Assembly: GCF_018771565.1 (NCBI RefSeq)
Contig: NZ_CP076326.1
Location: 2,797,785 to 2,861,784, forward strand
Origin: Thermoflexus hugenholtzii
GTDB lineage: Bacteria; Chloroflexota; Anaerolineae; Thermoflexales; Thermoflexaceae
Length of the DNA stretch: 64,000 nt
Direction: 5' to 3'
A model generated the notes under the pieces. The model was not told where the DNA came from, did no database searches, and worked only from the letters and a program-made list of their open reading frames with translations. The position numbers were made by a program, and so were the translations under genes. Shown here in pieces: positions 33,893 to 40,150 of this stretch; position 1 is the first letter of the stretch; each line of letters opens with the position of its first letter.

Positions 33893-34162
33893 ATGCCCTG
33901 CGTTAGCGTGCGCGAACTCAAGGAACAGCTCAGCCGGATCTTGCGGGATGTGCGGGAGGGAGGGGAGGAGTATCTGGTCACATACCGTGGCCGCGTGGTG
34001 GCGCGCATCTCGCCCGTTGTGCCACCGGAGCGGCGGGTGGGGATGAAAAAGGTGCGGAAGGTGCTACGCGACCTGGATCGGCTGGCCGCGGAGATCGGCA
34101 AAAAGTGGCCAACGGGCGTGTCCGCGGTCGAGGCGGTTCGGGGAGAGCGAAGGGATTTCTGA
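33893..34162 (+). CDS. Phd/YefM-type antitoxin without an adjacent toxin
   Basis: 89 residues from ATG 33893. The N-terminal domain VSVRELKEQLSRILRDVREGGEEYLVTYRGRVVARISPV (shown in part) is the Phd/YefM DNA-binding and dimerisation fold; the C-terminus is a charged tail that would wrap a toxin. Normally a VapC/PIN or Doc/YoeB toxin gene follows within a few bases, but here a terminator-like hairpin and a convergent operon follow instead. It is therefore an orphan, or regulates a toxin elsewhere. Confidence 0.8.
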   Translation: MPCVSVRELKEQLSRILRDVREGGEEYLVTYRGRVVARISPVVPPERRVGMKKVRKVLRDLDRLAAEIGKKWPTGVSAVEAVRGERRDF

Positions 34163-34190
34163 CGGTGTCCCTCTCATCCCCTCCAAGCAG

Positions 34191-34223
34191 CCGGGGGCCC
34201 GGCGATCTTTGCCGGGCCCCCGG
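34191..34223. terminator. Strong hairpin between convergent transcripts
   Basis: Perfect 13-bp stem (CCGGGGGCCCGGC with GCCGGGCCCCCGG) and a 7-base loop, 28 bp after the antitoxin stop and about 80 bp from the convergent end of moeB. No T-tract on either strand, but stability alone could end or protect both transcripts. Confidence 0.65.
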
Positions 34224-34304
34224 CCCTTAGGGGGTGCGCGCTTCCGGAATCCGGGGCGCCGGTGTATGGAGCGGGTTATCGGCCGCCTGGTATTTCCTCC
34301 AATT

Positions 34305-35462
34305 TTAATAGAGGGGCACGTTGGGGTCAACTTCCCGCGACCAGGCGTTGATGCCCCCCCGCAGGTTGCGGACCCGCAGGCCGGCCGCCTGCATGATCCG
34401 GGCCGCCTGGGCGCTGCGCGCCCCCGTCTTGCAGTAGACCACGTATTCCCGGGTCGGGTCCAGCCGGTTCAGGTGCGCCGGCAGCTCGCGAAGCGGGATG
34501 AGGATGGCCCCCTCCAGGCGGCAGATCTCCCACTCGTGGGGCTCCCGCACGTCCAGCAGCACGATCCCCCGGCCGTCCCGCTCCAGCATGGCCTTGAGCT
34601 CCTGCGGGGTGATGTCGAACTCCGTGCGCACCTCATGCTCATGGATGGGCACGCCGCAGAAGGCCTCGTAGTCGATCAGCTCCCGGATGGTGGGGTTCTC
34701 CCCGCAGACGGGGCAGGCCGGGTTCTTGCGCAGCTTGAGCTCCCGGAAGCGCATGCTCAGGGCATCGTAAAGCAGCAACCGGCCGATCAGCGGCTCGCCC
34801 TGGCCGATGATCAGCTTGATGGCTTCGGTGGCCTGGATGGCTCCGATCACCCCGGGCAGCACGCCGAAGACCCCGCCCTCGGCGCAGGAGGGCACCAGGC
34901 CGGGCGGCGGGGGCTCCGGGTAAAGGCAGCGATAGCAGGGCCCCACCCGGGCGTCGAAGACGGTGGCCTGCCCCTCGAACCGGAAGATGCTGCCGTAGAC
35001 CAGGGGCTTCCCCAGGAACACGCAGGCGTCGTTGACCAGGTAGCGGGTGGGGAAGTTGTCCGTGCCGTCGATGATGATGTCGTAGTCTTTGAGGATCTCC
35101 AGGGCGTTGGCGCTGGTCAGCACCGTCTCGTGGGTCTCCACCGTGATGTCCGGGTTGAGGTCCAGCAGACGCGCCTTCGCCGAGGCCAGCTTGGGCTTGC
35201 CCACCCAGGAGGTGCCGTGCAGGATCTGGCGCTGCAGGTTGCTCTCGTCGACCACGTCGAAATCCACCAGACCGATTCGCCCCACCCCGGCGGCGGCCAG
35301 GTAGAGGGCGGCGGGGGAGCCCAGCCCGCCCGCCCCGATGATGAGGACGCTGGCGGCCTTCAGTTTCTTCTGGCCGGTCAGGCCCACCTCCGGCATCAGG
35401 AGATGCCGGCTGTAGCGGCGGATCTCCTCGTTCGTCAGGATGACCTCGTTCACGTTCTGCAT
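34305..35462 (-). CDS. MoeB/ThiF-type adenylyltransferase with C-terminal rhodanese domain
   Basis: 385 residues. The E1-like domain (1-270) has the ATP loop GAGGLGSPAALYLAAAGVG, DFDVVDESNLQRQIL, the DGTDNFPTRYLVND segment, and zinc cysteines in CYRCLYPEP and CPVCGE. The rhodanese domain (about 285-385) has the persulfide Cys in CKTGARSAQAARIM. Such MoeZ/MoeBR proteins adenylate the C-terminal Gly-Gly of small sulfur carriers and convert it to a thiocarboxylate. Last gene of the cysteine operon, so the expected partner is the CysO/MoaD-like protein at 36,402-36,692. Confidence 0.93.
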   Translation of the reverse strand: MQNVNEVILTNEEIRRYSRHLLMPEVGLTGQKKLKAASVLIIGAGGLGSPAALYLAAAGVGRIGLVDFDVVDESNLQRQILHGTSWVGKPKLASAKARLLDLNPDITVETHETVLTSANALEILKDYDIIIDGTDNFPTRYLVNDACVFLGKPLVYGSIFRFEGQATVFDARVGPCYRCLYPEPPPPGLVPSCAEGGVFGVLPGVIGAIQATEAIKLIIGQGEPLIGRLLLYDALSMRFRELKLRKNPACPVCGENPTIRELIDYEAFCGVPIHEHEVRTEFDITPQELKAMLERDGRGIVLLDVREPHEWEICRLEGAILIPLRELPAHLNRLDPTREYVVYCKTGARSAQAARIMQAAGLRVRNLRGGINAWSREVDPNVPLY

Positions 35463-35492
35463 CCGAACCTCCCGAAAGGGGAAGGATAACCG

Positions 35493-35909
35493 TCAGGAAA
35501 GCGGGGTGGATCCCTCGAGCTTCCTCTGAAGCTGGAGCCACTGCCGGCGCAGCGTCTCCGCCGTCGCCACCCCGTTGTTGACCGCCCGCACCGTCCCGGA
35601 GGCGTCCACCCACATGGTGGTCGGCACTGTCCAGACCCGGTAGCGGGTTGCAGCCTCCGGCTCCGCGGTGACGTCCACCGCTCGCACCCGCACGGCCTCC
35701 CGCCACTCCGCCGCAAGGGTCTCGAGGATCGGCGTCTGGATCAGACGGCACGGGCCGCAGGAGGGCGTGTAGAAATACAGGAGGGTCAGCGGACCCTCCA
35801 GGTCCTCCGCTCGTGGCCGGGCCAGCCGGCGCTGGGCGCAGGCGATCAGGCACCAGGCCAGCCAGAGGCCCAGCAGCACCCCAAGGGCCATCAGGGCCCG
35901 CTCGATCAT
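35493..35909 (-). CDS. Membrane-anchored thioredoxin-like protein
   Basis: 138 residues from ATG 35909. One N-terminal membrane helix (MALGVLLGLWLAWCLIACA) is followed by a thioredoxin fold with the active site YTPSCGPCRLIQTP (CGPC) and the cis-Pro loop VWTVPTTMWVD. It should reduce or receive sulfur at the outer membrane face, or deliver electrons to a partner. The start overlaps the stop of the DUF4395 gene as ATGA, and it sits in the sulfur-carrier operon, so a redox role in sulfur mobilisation is likely. Confidence 0.88.
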   Translation of the reverse strand: MIERALMALGVLLGLWLAWCLIACAQRRLARPRAEDLEGPLTLLYFYTPSCGPCRLIQTPILETLAAEWREAVRVRAVDVTAEPEAATRYRVWTVPTTMWVDASGTVRAVNNGVATAETLRRQWLQLQRKLEGSTPLS

Positions 35910-36370
35910 CCCTCCACCTCCCGACGTTCGATGGGCCGGGCGGTGAAGCCGGGGACGCCCAAGCGGCTCAGCTGGTAATACACGAAACAGCCGGCGCAGA
36001 ACCCGAAGAAGAGGTTCAGGGCGGCCAGGACGATCACCAGCCAGGCCAGGGCCCAGCCGATTGGGGTGTAGCCCAGGAAAAGAGCCGCCGCCCCCAGGGC
36101 CAGGAAGGTCCCGCCCAGCCCCTGGGCGAACCGGTGGGGCTCCGGGTTGTCCGTCAGCACCCGGGGCCGCAGCCACCCCCGCGGCTTCAGAATCCGAAAG
36201 TAGATCTGCTGGAACAGGGCGGCCGCGGGGAAGGCGGTTCCCACCAGCATCACGAGGGCCACGAAGGCCACCAGCGCCGGCAGGTTGAACACGAAGGCCA
36301 GCAGGTTCAGGGTGATGATGCTGGCCTGATTGAACTTCAACGCCGTGTGATCCACCCGTCGTTCCACCAT
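35906..36370 (-). CDS. DUF4395 membrane protein
   Basis: 154 residues from ATG 36370 (GGAGGTGGGAG region upstream). N-terminus VDHTALKFNQASIITLNLLAF and a motif RILKPRGWLRPRV, with four hydrophobic helices; near the end FGFCAGCFVYYQL has a Cys-x-x-Cys in or next to a helix. DUF4395 proteins are often encoded with thioredoxin-like proteins and rhodaneses in sulfur metabolism clusters. Overlap with the thioredoxin gene suggests the pair functions together, perhaps as a thiol electron or sulfur shuttle across the membrane. Confidence 0.85.
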   Translation of the reverse strand: MVERRVDHTALKFNQASIITLNLLAFVFNLPALVAFVALVMLVGTAFPAAALFQQIYFRILKPRGWLRPRVLTDNPEPHRFAQGLGGTFLALGAAALFLGYTPIGWALAWLVIVLAALNLFFGFCAGCFVYYQLSRLGVPGFTARPIERREVEG

Positions 36371-36401
36371 CTCCCACCTCCATCGGCGATCCGGTGCCGG
36401 T

Positions 36402-36692
36402 TCAGGACCCGGGCGACCTTCCGCCGGCGATGGAGGGCACGATGCTGAGGGTCTGCCCATCCGGGATCGGGGTCTCCTCCCCCTGCAGATAGCGGACGTC
36501 CTCATCGCCCAGGTAAAGATTCACGAAGGAGCGCAGGCGCCCCTCTTCGTTGAACAGGTGCCGCTTGAGCTCCGGAAACTGGTCCGTCAGCGCCCGCAGG
36601 GCTTCCCCCACCGTGCGGGCCTCCACGGTCACCACTTTCTCCCCGCGGGTGTAGACGCGCAGCGGGGTTGGGATCAGGATCTGCACCGCCAT
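36402..36692 (-). CDS. MoaD/ThiS/CysO-like sulfur carrier with C-terminal extension
   Basis: 96-residue ubiquitin-fold protein from ATG 36692 (GGGAGG eight bases upstream; a GTG at 36701 is the alternative). Body: TPLRVYTRGEKVVTVEART, EALRALTDQFPELKRHLFNEEG and FVNLYLGDEDVRYLQGEETP, matching CysO of actinobacteria. It ends SIVPSIAGG followed by five more residues, RSPGS. A carrier must end in Gly-Gly to be adenylated, so the tail must be removed first; the adjacent JAMM protease is the obvious candidate. After activation by MoeB-rhodanese it would carry sulfur as a thiocarboxylate to the CysM-like enzyme. Confidence 0.88.
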   Translation of the reverse strand: MAVQILIPTPLRVYTRGEKVVTVEARTVGEALRALTDQFPELKRHLFNEEGRLRSFVNLYLGDEDVRYLQGEETPIPDGQTLSIVPSIAGGRSPGS

Positions 36693-36767
36693 CGGTTTCA
36701 CCTCCCGACGAAGGATGGAGGATCAGGTCCACCGCTTGCGGCTCCGGCCGCTGCGGCAGGTTTCCGC

Positions 36768-37199
36768 TCAGCCCGTGACCTCCAGGGGTCGCTCGACGAA
36801 GGCGGAGCGATCCTCCTGGAGCTCCCAGACTCGCCAGTCGACGGCCCGGCCGTCCTCCACCGAGACGATCAGGTAGGCATACCAGGGCCAGGCGTGCTCT
36901 CGATCGAAGGCGGAGGGCCGGGCCGGGTGATCCGGGTGGGAATGGAAGAACCCGATGATCTCCAGCCCCGCCGCCGCGGCGGCCCGCTCCGCCGCCCGCA
37001 CCTCCTCCGGCGGGATCAGGAAGCGATGGGTCTGCTCCGCCGGGTTCTCCCAGCGGTTGTCGACCAGCCGCAGGTCCTCCACGACCTTGATCCCGTCGAC
37101 CTCCCGGCCCAGGAGGATCCCGCAAGCTTCCGCCGGATAGCCCGCTTCGACATGGGCCCGAATCCGGTCCCGCTGTGAGACGGACAGCCGCAACGTCAT
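36768..37199 (-). CDS. JAMM/MPN+ metalloprotease (Mec-like)
   Basis: 143 residues with the complete JAMM zinc motif: Glu in PAEACGILLGREVDG, then FFHSHPDHPARPSAFD (HxH, Ser and Asp). In Mycobacterium the homologue Mec cleaves cysteine from the CysO-cysteine adduct; in pseudomonads QbsD-type enzymes trim the tail of the carrier QbsE. Here both jobs are conceivable, since the adjacent carrier has residues beyond its Gly-Gly. Start ATG overlaps the stop of the cysteine synthase gene, so production is coupled. Confidence 0.92.
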   Translation of the reverse strand: MTLRLSVSQRDRIRAHVEAGYPAEACGILLGREVDGIKVVEDLRLVDNRWENPAEQTHRFLIPPEEVRAAERAAAAAGLEIIGFFHSHPDHPARPSAFDREHAWPWYAYLIVSVEDGRAVDWRVWELQEDRSAFVERPLEVTG

Positions 37200-38152
37200 C
37201 GATGACCTCCCGGAGGATCGGCCTCGAACCAGAAGGGCTCGCTGAGATACTTGTATCCGGCGTCCGGGAACAGGGTCACCACCACCCCCTCCCGCAGGCG
37301 GGCGGCGACCTTGAGGGCGGCCGCCATCGCCGCCCCGGCGGAGATGCCCACGAACAGGCCCTCCTCCCGGGCCAGCCGCCGCGCCATCGCGTAGGCCTCC
37401 TCGGTGGAGACCGTCAGGAGCTCATCCAGGAGCTCCGGGTCGTAAATGCCCGGACGGATCGCGGTTTCCATGTGTTTGAGCCCCTCCAGGCCGTGGAAGG
37501 GCCCGTCGGGTTGCACGCCGATCAGGCGGATCTCCGGGTTCTGTTCTTTCAGGTAGCGGCCCACCCCCATCATCGTCCCGCTGGTCCCCAGGCCGGCGAC
37601 GAAGTGGGTGATCCGCCCCTCCGTCTGAGCCCAGATCTCCGGCCCCGTGGTGCGGTAGTGGGCCTTCCAGTTGGCCGGGTTGTTGTATTGATCGGCGTAG
37701 AAATACCGCTCGGGGTCGGCCTCGTAGCGACGGCGGGCCTCCAGGATCGCCCCATCGGTCCCCTCCAGGGGATCCGTGAGGATGAGCTCGGCGCCGTAGG
37801 CCCGCAGGATGCGCAGCCGCTCGGGGCTGGCGTTGGCCGGGATGCAAAGGGTGACCGGGTAACCCCGGGCGGCCCCCAGCATCGCGTAGGCGATCCCCAT
37901 GTTGCCGGAGGTGGCGTCCAGGATGACCTTGCCCGGCCGCAGCCGGCCCTCCCGCTCCGCCGTCAGGATGATCTCCCGCGCCGGGCGATCCTTCACGGAT
38001 CCCCCCGGGTTATACCATTCCGCCTTGGCGTAGATCTCCACCGGCGCGAGCGGCGCCGTAATGCGCCGGAACCGGATCAGCGGCGTGTGGCCAATGAGCT
38101 CGAACAGATCTTTCGCTTCCACCACCCGGGCTCGGGCGATCGTGGGCACCAT
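37196..38152 (-). CDS. cysM: Cysteine synthase, CysM/O-phosphoserine sulfhydrylase-like
   Basis: 318-residue PLP enzyme of fold type II. PLP lysine lies in NPGGSVKDRPAREI; the substrate loop is DATSGNMGIAYAML; the phosphate cup is GLGTSGTMMGVGRYL; and the C-terminus ends PDAGYKYLSEPFW. ATG 38152 follows a run of Gs and gives the normal length; an upstream in-frame ATG would add 54 unconserved residues that overlap the leader hairpins. The operon order cysM-mec-cysO matches the actinobacterial pathway in which thiocarboxylated CysO gives its sulfur to an O-phosphoserine-derived aminoacrylate. First gene after a structured leader. Confidence 0.92.
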   Translation of the reverse strand: MVPTIARARVVEAKDLFELIGHTPLIRFRRITAPLAPVEIYAKAEWYNPGGSVKDRPAREIILTAEREGRLRPGKVILDATSGNMGIAYAMLGAARGYPVTLCIPANASPERLRILRAYGAELILTDPLEGTDGAILEARRRYEADPERYFYADQYNNPANWKAHYRTTGPEIWAQTEGRITHFVAGLGTSGTMMGVGRYLKEQNPEIRLIGVQPDGPFHGLEGLKHMETAIRPGIYDPELLDELLTVSTEEAYAMARRLAREEGLFVGISAGAAMAAALKVAARLREGVVVTLFPDAGYKYLSEPFWFEADPPGGHR

Positions 38153-38289
38153 CGACCCCCCCTTGATCCTGTGGCAAATAAAAAGGACCAACACGATTCG
38201 GCGGGCCGGGAACGGGCCAGCGACCTCGACACCCTCAGGGCGCGGGGGCGTTGGCCACCCACCGATCGGTTGGTCCGCGATCAGGCGGG

Positions 38290-38344
38290 AAAAGGGCTCT
38301 CGCGGAGCCCTCATCCCGGGCGGGTGGCGTTAACGCCCCCGCCC
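38290..38344 (-). promoter_or_regulatory. Structured leader with intrinsic terminator upstream of cysM
   Basis: On the minus strand, a stem GGGCGGG/CCCGCCC plus GGCG/CGCC capped by TTAA (38344-38318) is followed by a terminator hairpin AGGGCTC-CGCGA-GAGCCCT and TTTT (about 38311-38290), 140 bases before the cysM ATG. Upstream, GCATG/CGTGC near 38,375 makes another small hairpin. The layout is that of a transcription attenuator or riboswitch, but I recognise no known class: T-box and SAM-I consensus sequences are absent. Confidence 0.6.
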
Positions 38345-38414
38345 AGGACAGATGCAATGCACGGGCTTCATGCCGGTTCGCATTTTGGGTCCACCGGATC
38401 AGCGTTTCTTTTAC

Positions 38415-38443
38415 ATCTTACGGAGCGCCCTGGTTGTTGTCAA
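38415..38443 (-). promoter_or_regulatory. Promoter of the cysteine/sulfur-carrier operon
   Basis: Perfect TTGACA (38443-38438), 17-base spacer, TAAGAT (38420-38415). The expected start near 38,408 gives a leader of about 255 nt before cysM. The 110 bp between this promoter and the plus-strand protease gene at 38,555 contain no other clear signal. Confidence 0.75.
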
Positions 38444-38554
38444 ATTTGGGGTGTTGTCGAGGCCTGTCACCGTTGACGGGATAGGCGGGAGAAGCCATCC
38501 TAAACCGGCGAGGCCGTTCGGGCGATTCGAAGAGCTGTCGCGAGGAAGCGACAT

Positions 38555-40144
38555 ATGGCGCGCATCCGTCGATGGGTCTTCGCCGGGGTTTTGCTGCTGG
38601 TCCTCTGGCTGCTCGGGGCCCGGCCTCCCGAAGCCGTCCTCCTTCGTCCGATGGCGGGGACGCCCTCGCCGGCGCTCCCTACTCTCACACCGTCCGCTGT
38701 TCCCACCGCCTCGCCTCCGACGCCGGGCTCGCGTTACGGGCTGGCCATCGTGGACTTCCGGCTGCATCCGGACGGACCGCTCTACGCCGGGGATCGGCTC
38801 AGCTTCGAGGTGGAGGTCCGGAACGTCGGCCGCGCCTCCCTTGCGGGAGGCCGGGTGGAGATCCGGCGCGGGGGACCGGAGGGCGAGGAGATCCTGGCGG
38901 AGGCCGCGTTGCCCGAGCTGGCGCCCGGCGCCTCCCATCGTGTGGCGTGGACCTGGGTCTGGCAGGCCCCCGGGTCAGGGACTTTCCCTCTGATTGGGAT
39001 CGCCCGGGGCGAGGGCGCGGGCGGCGCGACGGAGGCCCGGTGGGCGCAGCTGGTGACCCTGGGCCCACAAGAGGCGCTCCCGGAGACGGAGCGCCGGGCC
39101 CGCTGGGCTCAGGCCCGCAGCCGGTGTTGCACCCACGTCTACCTCACGGGCACGGCGGCGGAGGCGGACCTCGCGCGGTTGATGGCGTGGGCAGATGAGG
39201 CGGAGGCGACGGTGCGGGCTCGCATGGGCCTTTCCACCCCGCTTCCCATCTACGTGGTCTGGATCCCCCGCCTCCTGGGACACGGCGGGTTCGCTGTGGG
39301 AGATAGCTTGATCCTGACCTACCCGGTGGCGGATCGCCTGCCGGTGGATCTCCCCACCATCCTGCGTCACGAAATGGTCCACCGGATGACATGCGCGTGG
39401 ATCGGCCGCGAGGACTGTGTGGGGCATCTCCCGGCGCTGATCACGGAGGGGCTGGCGGTCTTCATCGCCGGGGGGCATTACCGTCCGGAGCCGCTGACCC
39501 AACGGGCCGCAGCCCTTCTCCGGATGGGCGGCTGGATCCCGCTGGAGGAGCTGGTCGAGGACTTTTATGCCCATCCTCACGAGATCGGTTACCTGGAAGC
39601 GGGCGCCTTCGTGGAGGAGCTGGTCCGGAAGGGCGGATGGCCCCGCTTCCTGGACTTCCTCCGATCCCTGGAACGCCGGCCCGGGGAGTCCGATCGAACC
39701 GTCCTTGACCGGGCCCTCCGGGATGTCTATCATCAAGATATCCGGGGGATCGAATCCCGCTGGCGGGAGGCCCTGGAGCGACTGTCGCCGGATCCGGAGC
39801 AGGCGGCAGACCTGCGATTCGTGTGGACCTTCTTCGAGGCCTTGCGAGCCTACCAGCGAACCTACGATCCCTCGGCGTATTTCCTGAAGGCGTGGCTGCC
39901 GGACTGGCGTCAGGCGGTCCGCGAGGGGATCGTGGCGGATTTCATGCGGGCGCCGGATTCCCCGGAAGGGAGGCGGGCGTGGCAGGACCTGCAGGCGGCG
40001 CGGGCGCAGGCGGCCCGCGGCGATATCGCGGCGGCGCTCGCTGCCCTCCAGGCGCTCTGCCGGGCCCTGGGTTGCTCCGACGTTGCCGAGCCCGTTCCGG
40101 AGCGTCCGGGCCTTCCGGTCCCAGACGGACGGGCGAAAGGGTAG
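38555..40144 (+). CDS. Secreted or anchored metalloprotease with N-terminal CARDB-like domain
   Basis: 529 residues. An N-terminal hydrophobic helix (about 8-22) is followed by a Pro/Thr stretch, a CARDB-like beta domain (YGLAIVDFRLHPDGPLYAG, FEVEVRNVGRASLAGGRVEI; about 60-165), and a gluzincin-type protease domain with HEMVHRMTCAWIG (HExxH) near residue 275 and ITEGLAVFIAGG supplying the third, Glu, ligand about 20 residues later. The fold matches peptidase MA-like families. Helical C-terminus of about 130 residues unassigned. It is 6 bp upstream of the next gene, so the two are an operon; substrate unknown. Confidence 0.82.
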   Translation: MARIRRWVFAGVLLLVLWLLGARPPEAVLLRPMAGTPSPALPTLTPSAVPTASPPTPGSRYGLAIVDFRLHPDGPLYAGDRLSFEVEVRNVGRASLAGGRVEIRRGGPEGEEILAEAALPELAPGASHRVAWTWVWQAPGSGTFPLIGIARGEGAGGATEARWAQLVTLGPQEALPETERRARWAQARSRCCTHVYLTGTAAEADLARLMAWADEAEATVRARMGLSTPLPIYVVWIPRLLGHGGFAVGDSLILTYPVADRLPVDLPTILRHEMVHRMTCAWIGREDCVGHLPALITEGLAVFIAGGHYRPEPLTQRAAALLRMGGWIPLEELVEDFYAHPHEIGYLEAGAFVEELVRKGGWPRFLDFLRSLERRPGESDRTVLDRALRDVYHQDIRGIESRWREALERLSPDPEQAADLRFVWTFFEALRAYQRTYDPSAYFLKAWLPDWRQAVREGIVADFMRAPDSPEGRRAWQDLQAARAQAARGDIAAALAALQALCRALGCSDVAEPVPERPGLPVPDGRAKG

Positions 40145-40150
40145 AAGGCG

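Noticed and set aside
38160-38410. T-box or SAM-I riboswitch before cysM
   Set aside because: No TGGNACCGCG antiterminator sequence and no SAM-I core could be found, although the leader is structured and has a terminator.
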